From contig JACATO010000632.1 of the NCBI GenBank assembly GCA_018389105.1, positions 893,878 to 957,877 of the forward strand: 64,000 nt of DNA, in the 5' to 3' direction. Both the position numbers and the translations under genes were made by a program. Position 1 is the stretch's first letter. Each line of letters opens with the position of its first letter. This stretch comes from Nautilus pompilius. Its lineage: Eukaryota > Mollusca > Cephalopoda > Nautilida > Nautilidae. This document shows, piece by piece, positions 23,875-36,297 of the stretch. The notes under the pieces are model-generated. The model was not told the DNA's origin and did not search any database. It saw nothing but the letters and a program-made list of their open reading frames with translations.

Positions 23875-26142
23875 CGCCGTGGGAACGAGGTCATTACCTT
23901 TGTCGACTGTGGAATGCTTCTGATGTTACGTTTGCCGTATCCAGTTCCCAGCGACTCTCGATCTGATTCATATCAGGGCTTTTGAGTACCCAGACTGACT
24001 TGACTTCTAGACTGTGGGCACATCGAGCGAGGTGGGATGTGGTGCCTGCCATCCCTCTAAAGAAAATCGGCCGTCATATTTCAGTAAACCTTGTTGGTGC
24101 AATTTTAGGTGCGTCGTGTAGATGGCAGCGTGCCCGACAGAATGGAGACTTCCTCCGACAAACGCCCATTCTGTCTTTCTATCTTGTCGGATGGGCAGCT
24201 CAGGCCATGACGCTCCCGCCTCTATGCTTGGTCAGGGGCTGACCGTACAAAGCGCCCTAGGTATCCGTGTTGGTGGAAGTGTTCTATGGCTCGTTTCTGT
24301 TGCACGGTTGATAAGAGAACCTTAAGCTAACTACAGAGGCGGCGGACGATGACAGCACCTTGTCGTGGTGTCACTGTTGAAACTGTATCACGGCAGTGAA
24401 CGTGACAGTAATATTGGCCACAGATCGGCGAGAAGTGTCTAGGACCCTCGCAGACTGTAGTTGACTGAACAGCCCATAATAAGATCTCGAGTCAACGGAG
24501 AAATATCGCGAGATCTGTCTGTTTCTGGCTTGAAAAGGCTAGTGCGCAATGGCTACCTGCCCATAATCTCACCTGGAATGTGTAAATTTTAGTGAGAAAC
24601 ATCTTTTTAAGGGTTTTTTTCCAGATTATTATGGCGCGACACTGTATAGACAAGTAACAAGCTACACTGTGGGATATATACCTCACATTATACATAATAA
24701 ACTGATCTGGTTTATTTCTTATTTATTACAAGCAACGCACGTGTCGGTCTCTTCGGGTGAGGTTTTTCTGGATACTACATGTTTTCTTAATCTGATGAGA
24801 AAGGTAAGCAGATATCGCACCGATTAAATAGGTTCCGTCTACCCTGGTCGATCGCCTGACTTTCTGTCTGGAAACAGATTGAATTCTTAAAAAAAAAAAC
24901 AAGCTACTTCAACCGGAGTTTACTAACCATCCGGAAGAAGCAGAATCTATACTAATCCTGACAGGATATCTTTTAGACGGGATCGGAACCTTTCCCGTGG
25001 TCGTTTTTAGAACAAAAATCCCAAATTTACCGAGACGGTAACGATGCGAAAGTTTGATGTCCATACGACGTTTACTATCGGACACGGAGTTTACATCATG
25101 TTTACCGGTTGATTACGTCACCATCACCTTCTGGGCGAGTCGATCTGTGCACCGTCGTGTGGTGGGGAGTTGGAACGCGTGGAATGCTATCACTGTCCTG
25201 CTGCTTTCAAAACTATAGAAATATGTACAAAGCGGGTTTTTTTTTCTTCTAGAGTTCAGATGAAACACGTTATCATTTGGCAAGAAATTCCTTGCTCCAC
25301 CCGTTCCGTGATTACTTTCTTCAGTAGCGTCTGATGGAGACCTGCGGGGTCTTTTCCGAGGTGTGTAGTTATGAACGATCGTGTAGGTAGCGAATTAACA
25401 TCGAAAACCTCCTCTTTCCGCTAAAATTAGACGCTTAATGTTACAAAATCGCGCCAAGGAAGATGAAAGTAGGAATCTGTGTTTCATAGCAACATCCATC
25501 CTCGGAGAGAACGCCAAGCCTTCTGCTCCCTCGGGCTTGAATGCTGGAGGTTGTTGACGCAAAAAGGGGAGGGAAAGGGAGGGTTGGCTGGGAGTCGGTG
25601 GCAGAACGATTTATGGCGACAGCGGAACAATTCCAGGAACAAGTTCAAACGTCGACGACAGGTCACGTGTGACTAAAGACCCGAAATAGCGGTAGGCCGG
25701 ACTATTCTCGAGCTGTTCTGGTGTGGAGAGGCGTCATGTCCAGCGGTCGGTCCGACAATCGCCCCGTCTGGGTGCGCACGTGCTTTACCCTAACTTGCTG
25801 GCCGCCGGAAGTTGGGTAAGACGTATATGAGGTTAAATTACGATTTCAGAGACAGGGTTCCGATGACGTCATCCTCAGACCTAGAATGATGCCTTGACGG
25901 GTGCTGATTGATGAAGTAATTGCCATCATCGATCACCGTTCTCCCAAGATATTGATATTAGTTTTGGATTGATCGTTGATTTCGCCAGAATGTTTTAGAT
26001 ATAGTTTCCTTTGAAACTTGAAGTCTAATTATTTATTAAAGGGGAAGAGTTATACCGAGGCTGTTAGTTAGGTTTACTTAATTAAAAGTAGTTGGGATAT
26101 CACTGGAAGTAATCCGGCGGAGAGATAAAGAGAAAAACACGG

Positions 26143-26180
<38 letters not shown>
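26143..26180. repeat. (GAT)n microsatellite
   Basis: About twelve uninterrupted GAT units in intergenic DNA. Confidence 0.95.
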
Positions 26181-26453
26181 CAAAATGAAATGTCGAGATG
26201 TTTGATTTAGTGAAAGGCACCCTCAGGCAGAAGTTCAGGTTCGCCGGGTGTTGCTAAAGGTAGGTTGGGATGTGTTTAGTTTACGCTGCTACTTAAAGCG
26301 TTTCTCGCCATATTGATACCGTTTTGAATACGTTATTGCGGTGTAATCCAACTTCCCCTTTCTCTCTTCTCAAGGAAGCTGTGTACGAAGGTTCAAAGGT
26401 CAGCGCCTCGCGTTCTCATTGGGTGAACACGATACCATGCGGAAACAATGAGC

Positions 26454-26467
26454 ATGTGTGTGTGTGT

Positions 26468-26528
<61 letters not shown>
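26454..26528. repeat. (TG)n(TC)n compound microsatellite
   Basis: A short TG run passes directly into a long TC run with one CCT interruption. Confidence 0.95.
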
Positions 26529-26531
<3 letters not shown>

Positions 26532-26732
26532 CTCCCGCTTTAATATCATCTTCCAAGGAGGGTAAGAGACTGAAGGATGTTTGCTAGAAAGACTTTGTCC
26601 AACCCGTCACCGAGGTAACAATGTCACTCGTATCCCGGTTTGAGTCAACAGTCTGCGAACTGACGGACCCGGGTAGCGAGGTTATTGTCCTGTGTAGGGT
26701 TTGGCGATGGAACTCTCCAGACGATTAAGGTT

Positions 26733-26767
26733 TTGCAGTTACGAAGAGATAAAGACGACGCCACCGA
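26733..26767 (+). repeat. 35-bp dispersed repeat, copy 2
   Basis: Same strand and same 35 bases as 23661-23695 apart from one substitution. Both copies are followed by an AT-rich tail with loosely similar sequence. Confidence 0.6.
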
Positions 26768-28192
26768 AGCAGCTATTTATTAATCAATTAACGATTCATC
26801 CAATCATGGATTTATTCGGTATCTATGTTGTAGCATTTTTATGCCCGTGTCTTACTTCGTCTCTTTTGCTGTCGAACGTGAACAGACGCTCCCGGCTGTC
26901 TCCCAGCATCTATACGTTAAGAAAATACAGACACGTGTATAGAAGGGATTCCTTTACCAGTACAGTACCAATGTCTGCACCTTACAACGTAGAGCAGAAC
27001 CCATCGCGAGGCAGATACTCGTAGTCGCCTTAACGTTAATCACGTGGTTGGGTCTATTTTTAAGCTGATCAGCGAGCTTCAAGTACTTCGGCAGAGACTC
27101 TTAACAGGCGAATGTTGTTGTTCCTATACAAATAAAATAGTGGACAGAGCCAACTTGAAAGTAGAATCTGTTGTCGTTGGCTTTACGGCTTAAGAATGAA
27201 ATGGTGCCATTTTTTTGCCGGGTCTCTCCTCTCCCAAGGAAAGCAGGGAGTGGGAGTGGTTTAATATGGATGCAGCAATCGACTGCGCTACCCATAGAAA
27301 GAAGCATCCAGTGTTTAGTTAGCAGAAGGGTAAACAGATTTCTAAAAGCACAGACGACAAAAGAGGAAAGTCGCGCTGCCATTATTCTATTATTCTAGGT
27401 GGATACCACGAGATCGGTGAAGAAAATCTTAGCGACTAGTAATGAACCTCTTTCTTTTACCTTACACTTATCTCTCCTTATAATATATGGTGTATCACCA
27501 GTATAAAACCTTACTGACTCCATCTCGTCGGCATGACGACGAGTTGCGTCCCTCAGAACTAAGGCATTTATCAGATTAAATAATGAAACTGAATATATCT
27601 CCTCTGCCGCGATCTACGTTGACCTGCATCCTTGTCATAGCCACGCCGTCTGTACCCGACACCAAATCAACTAAATTATTGTTTACCTTTAACCATCTTT
27701 AATTTCTCCAAAGAAAATAAACGTTTTACTTAGTTTGAGACAATCCCTATCCGGAAGAGTGAGGCGTATGGGAAAAGATAACATTGGCTAATTAAAGTAG
27801 CCCGTATTTGTCCTTGGTATGTCTGGCTCTTCTGATGTCTTCGCGTTGTATTGACGCGCAAAGAAGTTTTATATGTTTACAAAAAAAAAACAAAAACAAC
27901 AAGAGGAACTCTTTCTTTCTTCTCAAAGACGCCTTTTGTCGCGTTGTCGGTGTTCTTTCTTACGATGACGTCTCGGCGAACGAAGGTCACGACAAAGGGC
28001 CACCAAGATTCGCTCCACCCGTCGAAAGAAGTGCCTGGAATATTTGCCAGAGATTACCGCGGAAGGACTTCCGCCGTCCGAAGTACTCGCGGGTTTGTCC
28101 CCGTGACCATGAGGTTAACGAGAGTTCCCTGTACGTACGGCTGATTCCAAAGACATGTTCTCGGATGACGTAAGACTTGCGATAAGCTCCAG

Positions 28193-28198
28193 TATAAA
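28193..28198 (+). promoter_or_regulatory. TATA box of protease A
   Basis: TATAAA lies 91 bases before the protease A start codon, which puts the expected transcription start about 60 bases before the ATG. A TGACGTAA CRE-like site lies just upstream (28166-28173). A tight TATA promoter suits an inducible or tissue-restricted secreted enzyme. Confidence 0.6.
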
Positions 28199-28283
28199 GC
28201 TGCAGAAGGCGTCCACCCGAGCAGCGGTCGCCCGCGTAATAGCCCTGGTATTCTGAAAACGTTTCGAGCTTTGGTCCAGAAAT

Positions 28284-30693
28284 ATGCTGGCGGTCTTCAC
28301 CGCTCTTTTCTTGGGCGGAGCCTGCACGCTCGTCAGCGGAAAACAGAACTGTCCGCATACTTCGTGTGCCACCTGCGGGTACGACTATTTCGCTTATCCG
28401 CCCGACTACAAGCAGTTTGATGTCTGCTTCAACGGAATCTTTGTTGGCACCTTCTTCTGCGGTGCGGACAAAGTGTTTACACCAAGAGTGAAGAGGTGCG
28501 TCTCGCCGGAGAGCCACCGGCTCTTACCAACACCTGGAAGGCGCCATCGATGGAGATCACTCTATAATCCAGGTATGCGCATTTTAACTGTTTCTCTCTT
28601 TTTTTGGCAATAAATGTACCCGTTTATTATCCAAGTTTGTTTTAAATTCGTGTTTGGTTATAAGAATACGCGAAGCCATCGTGACTTAAAGAGAAACGAA
28701 GACAGCTGTAAGATCTTATACACAAAGCGAGGCAGCTATCGCGGCTTATCCAGAAAAAAAATCTGGCAGGTCATATACAGTGATATGGAAATCTGTCAGG
28801 GGTTTTATCATGGCTTTCACAAAAATAGGTAGGAAGCTATCATGGTCTTGGTTTACGAAAGAAGTTAAAATTTTGGGAGATCTTTAACAAAGAAATAGAA
28901 AGCTATCGTGTCTTATACGAGGAGCAAGTAATATATCGTTTCTTACACAAGAGATAGTGAGCTATTATTGCTTATATAGAAAAACAGAAATCTGGCAGGT
29001 CTTGTACATTGAGGTAAGAAGTTATCAGGTCTTATACAAAGAGAACTTATACAACTTCCCGAATGAGGAAAAAGCTGGTTTTGTACGCAAATGTATCATT
29101 CACATTTTGCTCTGTTGCTTCAATCTTAAACTTGTTACCTGTTTAGTAAGGCGCAGGTGCAGATGTAATCTCTTTGCAGGGTGTGGACTGTCGGTGTTTG
29201 ACTTCATTGTTGGGGGTATTGCAGCTTCTTCTGGGAAATGGCCTTGGCAGGCATCTATACAAATGAACAATACTCACTACTGTGGAGGGGTTCTTGTTGA
29301 TGAGCAGTGGATAGCAACTGCGGCCCACTGTGTCTACAGGTAAGTCTTCAGTAACGGAATACCTGTATGTAATAAAACTAGATCTTTAAAAATGTGATCA
29401 AAATACCTTAATATGTAGGATAACATTTTGTGACGTCATACAAACCTAACAATAGTTCTCGTATATGATTCGTTAGTAGCAGGGATCGCCAAACTCCCTG
29501 ACCCTACAGACTCCTACCAGAACCCTCCAGGGGCCTCACGGAGAAGACCGACTCGCAGCTGTAGGTTGGTATGAGGTCGCATGCTCGAGTTGTGAATACT
29601 TAGTTTCTGATACTTGTTTCCACACTCCGATTTAGGCACCATCTATAGAACCCCGCCCTTCTGGCTCCGATGGTTCCACGGAGATCAAGCAGGGTCGCTG
29701 ATCCACATCAATCGTGAATGGATTCACCTGGAAGACAAAGCGATTAGTTTTGAGGTTGCTCATCTTGTGTGTGGCCGGCGTGCTGCAGATGAAGCGCAGG
29801 TTTACTGCTATTTTATGTCAGTGCGGGCCTTCCTCCCATTCCGACCTAACTCTTCAGCGCTCATCCTCATTCTTTCCTCTCTTACTACTTGGGGAATTAC
29901 CATCATCTTCTCAAAGTGGACGGTTCGTTTTAAAATAGTGAAATCTCAACTGCACATCCGGCTATCACGTGATGTAATCTGCTCGGAAAGAAAATTTAAT
30001 GCGCATGCGCCGTTGCGCGCCATTGCAACATGTGTTTCTGGACAATGCGGAAGTTACAGGACGACAGAGGGCGGGGGAGAGGAATGAGTACGGACGACAA
30101 CACTCTAAATAAGCACCACTGTGGCCACTTAAATTTATTTCTCTTTTGTTTATTATTCTTTCTTCTCCTTTTTCGGTTTATTCGAGCCGGCATTTTGAAT
30201 TGCCGCGAGGGGGCGCGGTTTAGCCATCCCTCGGTATCTAAGGTGGCGCCGTTTTGTAAAGAGCGAATCTGCTAAGCGTGGAGAATCTGTTCTACCCGAG
30301 TGAGAAACGTTTACAGCACACGTACGACATCTGGCGAGTTACATCAGCAACATACCGCTGCTCCGGCTCACGGACCAGAAAGAGTCGACGCGTTTCCGGT
30401 GGGACCCGTCTAAAAGTGATCTCGCCGGATGGGAGCCCGGGTTTCCGTGTAGCGGACGTCGCCGAAAACTCCGAAGATGTCTGAATTCAGACCGGTTTCC
30501 ACAAGACGGAATCTAGATACCGCCAGCTTTTAAATGGTTTCCAGCAGTGCCACCTGGTGTCGAGCAGTTTTGTTTTTTTTTGGCGAGCGAACCGTCAGTT
30601 AGATGTTTAATTGCCAACATCTGAAACAGCAGCAAGAAAGTTTCTTCCATCATAACGGCTGCGAACCAATGTTTGGAAGATTACCTCTGTGCG

Positions 30694-30752
<59 letters not shown>

Positions 30753-33700
30753 TTTAAGCATCGATCATATATAGACTTCCACTAGGCAACTATTTATTTC
30801 TACTTCATCTTTAATGAACAGAGAAATCAAAACATCACCTTTACATGGTATCATGTAAATACAATGTAAAGGCAACCCTCCTATGATTATTGTGTCAGTT
30901 ATTAAAGATGACATCGCTACTTCATTTGCTCGCAAAAATTCCTTTTTTAATCAAAATGTTATTTTTGTGCAAAAAGAAAAAAGAAAACCAATTACAGAAT
31001 TTGGTATGCACAGAATTCTTTGTTCATTTTCGATGGATGGTGACTAGAGGAACGAAGAGTCTAAGAATAAACACGACAGGCACAAAAACCGAGAAAGTTT
31101 GGAAACATACTTATAACAGCAAGAAGCCTAGTAACAGCGTCAGATGTCCTCAGAAAGAGAAAAATACATAATTTTATTTTGATAATTTGTCTTCATTTAA
31201 GCAATTTGCAAATTTGCATTTATTTTCGCAGAACAAAGGCATCTGAGATTGAAATTATTCTTGGAGTGACAAACTTAAAGGAGAAATCCCCACACAAAGT
31301 CTCCGGAAAGGTGGAAGGCATATTCTTGGTAAGCGAGTTTATTGTTGCACATGTATCTGTTATGTCTTATCCACTACTAATTTTGTTAGCTAATCTGTGA
31401 AATTGTGCAATAAATTCTATGAGAAATCATTCCTGTATTTCCATGGATTTGCTAATAAAAATGAAAAAAAAAAACAACAACAAAAGGAGAGAAAGATGAT
31501 TTGAATGAAAACTGAACTTTGGGCCGTTTGGTTACAGAAAGTAAAAAGGTTTGGTTTAAATTCAAGAAGACGAGCAATAGTTTGTTTCTTTAATTTACAG
31601 GTCTCAACTACACACTGTGGAATCGAGCTGTTTCGATATTACACAGAATGTTCAGTAATTTCTTCTCGCCATTTGCTGAATGAAATCACGCCAAAACAAT
31701 TCTAAAGCGGCTAGAAGATGTGAAGCCATACTTACTTCGTCCAGGCGGCCATTTTGGGTAGTGGCACCAGGAAAGCTTATCGCTCGGTGACCAATAGACA
31801 TCGTCATGTTAACCACATAAGAAGATAACTTAATAGATTTTATAACAGTCGTGTAAAAGTGGTGTGTCTAACGTATTCAAAAGAACCCTGGAGTGGGTTA
31901 GTAAATAAACAGAATGAATTTGCTTCGTAACCAAATGATATTTTGGGGGTAACTTGTCCATGTCATTCCTTTAAAGAAAATTTCAGGCGCTGTTTTGTAC
32001 TTTTAGAACAAGTATGGCTGAGCTGTAATATAAAGAAGACTACGTCACACCAATGTTTTGTATTTTGCATTATTTTAATACTATTTCGCTTAATTTACTT
32101 ATGGACCAACCCGTATTAACGTATTTTTCCTGGACACCTACAATTTGAAGCATATAGAAAACTTATTGCCTGTGAATGATTTTTTTTTCTAATAATAAGC
32201 TCAGATAAAAGTTATCATTCTTGTATCGTCAACCCGATTAGTTCCGCCCACCCGTGACACCGAATATATAAGACAAGCAGCACCCAGTTAGACTCTGCAA
32301 TATGCATGAAAGCCTGTTCTCTCATTTTGCTAAGACCGACAACTCGCTATAACCTGTTGTTTTGTATGGATTTTGCTTTATGTCTCTGCTTGTCCTACAC
32401 CCTGGAAAAGGCGTTAAGATACTTTTTTTAAAAAAAAAATTCTCTTTACATGCAAAATTTAAATTTTATTCTGGTTTCCATAGCATTCACTTCCTTTATT
32501 TATTTATTTATCTATCCGTAGCACCCCTACTACAAAAATGGAGGCAACTTCCCCAACGACACTGCGCTGATAAAGTTATCTGCCCCTGTTCCAGTAACGT
32601 TGTACGTTCGGCCAGTGTGCCTGCCGAGCGTGACTGATCATTTTACTGGCTCGGACGACTGCTGGATAAGCGGATGGGGTGAGACTCTTGGTTGGTAAAC
32701 TCGTCTTTTCAAGTGTAGACTGTTGGCGTGGTATTCATGACGTAGTGGCTGGATCCCTACAAGTCCGTTTAACGTTAGTCATACTTCGGAAAACTGCGCC
32801 ATCACACCTGGTAAAATACGGAGCGATGGCTGGCGGGGCACGACCAGGATTAGAAATGTCATGCCCAGAAATTTGCCGTCCTATGGCTTGGGACCCGAGA
32901 TAAAATACAAACATTAAGCAAGTACAGCCGTAGTGTTTAGATTAAAAGTCCGAAAGCACCAACAGATGTCAATAACCTATGGTGCAAGGCATACAGAGCA
33001 ATATCCGATCAACTTAAATTCAAAGCTTTATCACTACTGTAAGGACAGATAAGTTGGCGTTATAAATTATTCCTAACACTAATTGGTATTTCTTTGGCAA
33101 TCAGAATACGAATTCCACGCCAAAACTCGTTAAAACCACATTGAGGAAACTATTTAGTAGTGCCAGGTGATAAGCGTGGCGCTGGAATATACTGGGATTC
33201 GGCTCATGCTTTCTATCTCCTTGTGTTTAAAAGATTTTAAAAGGCGACCAGATTTACTCGAACCGTTGGCTTCTGTTCTTTACCGCTTCAGGAACCAGCA
33301 ACGAGACGACGCTGAACGACCTCCGGGTGACAGTGACGAGTCTTCCGGTTTGCCGGGAGAGCTGGCGCAGTTACGTACTGGACACGCACATCTGTGTGGG
33401 CGACGGGTACTCTGGGGCGTGCCGGGTACGTTCTTATCCCCCCTCCTTCCTCGGATAGCACTTTTACCGCAGAAAATAACCGGAAACGACATCGGTAATC
33501 GAAACCACTTACTAAATCCAAAGCGAGTAGATGCCATTTTAATTTTACGTCTGCCCGGAAGTGACCTCGGCAGAACATGATGTCATTTCCTTTTAGTAGG
33601 GACTGGTATATGATGATACTTGAGTGTGCTGGAAAATAGAGTTAAGGCAAATATAAACACAGTAAACAGCAGGGGCCCGGAGATGGTCGGATACCCGGAT

Positions 33701-34065
33701 GAACTGTATTTGAGTAAGTGTTTCCGCTCATCCAGCAAATCCTTTCTTGTTCCTTCTTTAGTTTTACTCTGTTCTACTTGCTGAACCACTTTTATTAGAC
33801 GACATACTGCAGGAATTACAGTTATTATTATTACCAGAGCAGGGGAGAATCCGACTGATCAACAAGGACTCTGTGAAAATCTCAACTTTGTTTTCAGGGA
33901 GATTCCGGCGGACCACTGGTATGTCTACGTAACGGAGCCTTCGTGCTAGCGGGAACCACTTCCTGGGGCAACGAGCAGTGCCGGTCTCACGGGTTTCCGG
34001 GTATCTTCACCAGGATCGCCGCTTTTGTTCCGTGGATTGAGCGGACGATAACACTTAACTCTTGA
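28284..34065 (+). CDS. Secreted serine protease A: Cys-rich chitin-binding-like module + S1 domain
   Basis: Exons: 28284-28572, 29180-29339, 31232-31328, 32522-32678, 33292-33425, 33898-34065; phases 1-2-0-1-0; 334 codons. Residues 1-19 form a signal peptide. Residues 23-72 hold cysteines spaced C-x4-C-x2-C-x16-C-x10-C-x12-C, with a [17 protein letters not shown] core like CBM14/peritrophin-A chitin-binding domains. After a basic linker the S1 domain starts at Ile106 (IVGG). The catalytic triad is His146 (TAAHC), Asp195 (NDTALIKL) and Ser282 (GDSGGP). All canonical disulfide cysteines are present, including the chymotrypsin-type C1-C122 pair (Cys98, VCLP). Pocket positions read Gly189, Ala190, Gly216 and Gly226, so the enzyme is not trypsin-like and is more like chymotrypsin or elastase. 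The residue before IVGG is Phe, not the usual Arg/Lys. Expected to be secreted; substrate unknown. Confidence 0.92.
28672..29046. repeat. Degenerate ~31-bp tandem repeat in protease A intron 1
   Basis: About eleven to twelve diverged units of the form AGCTATCGTGTCTTATACAA plus a purine-rich GAGATAG-type tail follow each other. Recognisable copies include 28731, 28892, 28955 and 29020. It is an old, decayed minisatellite lying right after exon 1. Confidence 0.65.
29480..30232 (-). mobile_element. Degraded hAT element related to the THOC7-intron copy
   Basis: The left end CAGGGATCGCCAAAC and the right end GTTTAGCCATCCCTC are inverted and match the hAT termini at 8342 and 10657. Inside, 29697-29745 resembles 8963-9005 of that element (ACATCAAyCrTGAATGGATTyAC); read on - it encodes a VNPFxxDV-type hAT C-terminal segment. 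At about 750 bp it is an internally deleted relic in protease A intron 2. The flanking 8-mers (29472-29479, 30233-30240) match only partly, so the exact limits are approximate. Confidence 0.6.
30688..30750. repeat. (GT)n microsatellite
   Basis: About thirty GT units with two GC interruptions at the left end, in protease A intron 2. Confidence 0.95.
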
Positions 34066-34269
34066 GCAGCCGTTCACACGGCCAGCTTACGTTCGGTGGC
34101 GGAGATTTTAGGAAAAGCCGCGGGCCGTCACCAACTTACAGACGCCGGGCGAGGTTTTGGACATTTAAAATCACGAATAACATCGATGGGTCTGGAACCT
34201 TCCGTCCGTGCGCTACGCAAGTTTATTAAAAATCGAAAGCTGTTAAATCCTTTTCACTAATCTATCTTC

Positions 34270-34275
34270 AATAAA
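34270..34275 (+). terminator. Protease A polyadenylation signal
   Basis: AATAAA about 205 bases after the protease A stop codon, the first canonical hexamer downstream. Confidence 0.6.
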
Positions 34276-35648
34276 GCAATGCCCACCTTACTTCTAACGA
34301 ATTTTAAGTTAAAATCACGTGACGTCCCAATCATCTGACCCCCATACCAAAATCCGTTGTCTATTTTCTAAAACTTTAGTAAACTAACTAAAACTAAACT
34401 ATATTCAACTCTATCACAGAAGAGAAAAGGAATAAATAATTTCTAAAAGACAATAAAAAATTTAATGTCATAGTTTTGTGGGAAAGCGTTCACCGGAAGT
34501 GCTTGTGAACAACTAAAGGGAGATAATTTTATGATTTACTATTGTGACTCATCATTTTTCAAAATTATAATTACATACATAGTGCCGGGCGATGAGCTTC
34601 ATTATAGTGGAACATGTATATAGATAGCTAATTTGAATAACCTGTTTGCATAATAAAATGTCTATGTAAAATATTTATCTCCATAGCGAATGTAGAAAAT
34701 ATTATGTAAAATTTTAAATCAAACTACAAAAAAGATATTAAAGGGATAATCGAATTATATTTTGAATTTAAAATGAGATAATTAGTGTCTGTAATATATA
34801 TATATAAAGAGAAGCTTATGTCGAGACTAATACAGATGTATCACATTATCATGCGTTACGTAAGAACTATACATAAACTTTAATGGTTAAATTTGGCTTG
34901 AATCTTTATTATATCTGCTCCGATTTTCTGTATTGTGAATGATAAATTATATTTGGGCATGAAAATGCTTAATTTTTCTGGTGAAAAATGTATTAAGAAA
35001 GGTTTAGATTTTGTGCATCGTCTTTTAAATAATGTATGCACTGAGTGACAGAGTTTTATACTTCGCCTGATGTATAACTGCTTAATAAAGTTGTCTGTTT
35101 GTATTAACATCAAGAGTTCTTATTTCAAATTTATCGTAATCTGGTATTTTATAAACGTTACATATAGTCACTGGCCGAGATGAAGTTTGAACAATGAGTA
35201 TCTATGAGAATACAGTTCGTGGCTTGACGCCCAAATCAACAAGTGACTTAATATCTCGGTGCTCCGTCGTGCGGACTCGACAAGGTGTCGGTCTGCCTGC
35301 GGGCTGGTAGGGTAGGGTCGGGTAACCGTCCCTTGTCGCCACTTCTGGCCAGGTGCGGTACTCAAGTTTTTTTTTTTTCCGAGCGAATCCTGGAGCACAG
35401 AGCTCGAACTCGCCAGATCTTGAATTTGTCCCTTCTGTGGAAAGTTGAGCCACAGACGAATTCCAGGAGTGGGGATGACGTCACCGTGGGCAGATCGCCC
35501 AGGAGAGCTGACCTTGCACCTCTCCTGGATGGTTATCATAGTACAAGAGGAAATTCGTACCTGGATCTTGTTAATTACAAGAATAATTAGACTGATAATT
35601 CAGCATCACGAAGAGGTTAGCATAATTAGGTTTTTACTGTCTAGTTAC

Positions 35649-35700
<52 letters not shown>

Positions 35701-35701
35701 G
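35649..35701. repeat. (AAT)n microsatellite
   Basis: About seventeen uninterrupted units on +, followed 113 bases later by the complementary TTA array. Confidence 0.95.
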
Positions 35702-35814
35702 CAGACGAACGATTAAGAAAAGTTTTAAACATCTAAACTAATTATTAAATTGGTCAGTGAAATGAAAAAATGAACTTCAGCAGTAAACATTTTGATTAAA
35801 AATTGAAGAAAACC

Positions 35815-35821
35815 ATTATTA

Positions 35822-35910
<89 letters not shown>

Positions 35911-35912
35911 TG
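35815..35912. repeat. (TTA)n microsatellite
   Basis: About thirty TTA units with small interruptions, the reverse complement of the array at 35649-35701. Confidence 0.95.
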
Positions 35913-36225
35913 TTGTTGTTTATATAATTATTATTGAAAAAAACTAAGCTACTGTTTTTTATGGAAAGATTTGGAAGTGACAGCTGATTGACAAAGGGTT
36001 AAATTATAGGTCGGTATAATTTGCCGATTGATGGTTAGTGTTAGTAGTGTATTGGATATGAACTTTTATCGCAATCGAGGAAATAAAGGTCCCCTAACAA
36101 AATAATAAAAATTAATTATGTTCATTTCACTAGTAGAAACCAAAGATAGGATTATAGAAATAGAGATGATCAGCTGAGCGTCGAAAAATAAAACAAAAAA
36201 GTCGCCATGCTAGTGCATTTCGATT

Positions 36226-36297
36226 ATGCGAGAGAGATGGAGAGAGAGACAGAGAAGAGAAGAGATAGAGATAGAGAGAGTGAGAGAGAGAGAGAGT
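36226..36297. repeat. (GA)n microsatellite
   Basis: An imperfect GA run on + in the spacer between proteases A and B. Confidence 0.9.

Larger units (their letters stand above)
23880..28160. other. Intergenic region before the protease array
   Basis: CpG-rich sequence without a confident gene. It holds the second 35-bp repeat copy (26733), a GAT trinucleotide array (26143-26180), a TG/TC microsatellite (26454-26528), and CRE octamers at 23811 and 25864. The ORFs at 26701-27024, 27808-28173 and the antisense 27987-28517 show no recognisable domain. Confidence 0.5.

Noticed and set aside
27987-28517. 176-residue open frame on the - strand
   Set aside because: Antisense to protease A exon 1 and its promoter; no similarity and explained by high GC.
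29614-30087. 157-residue + strand frame in protease A intron 2
   Set aside because: Lies across the degraded hAT relic; antisense to its transposase segment.
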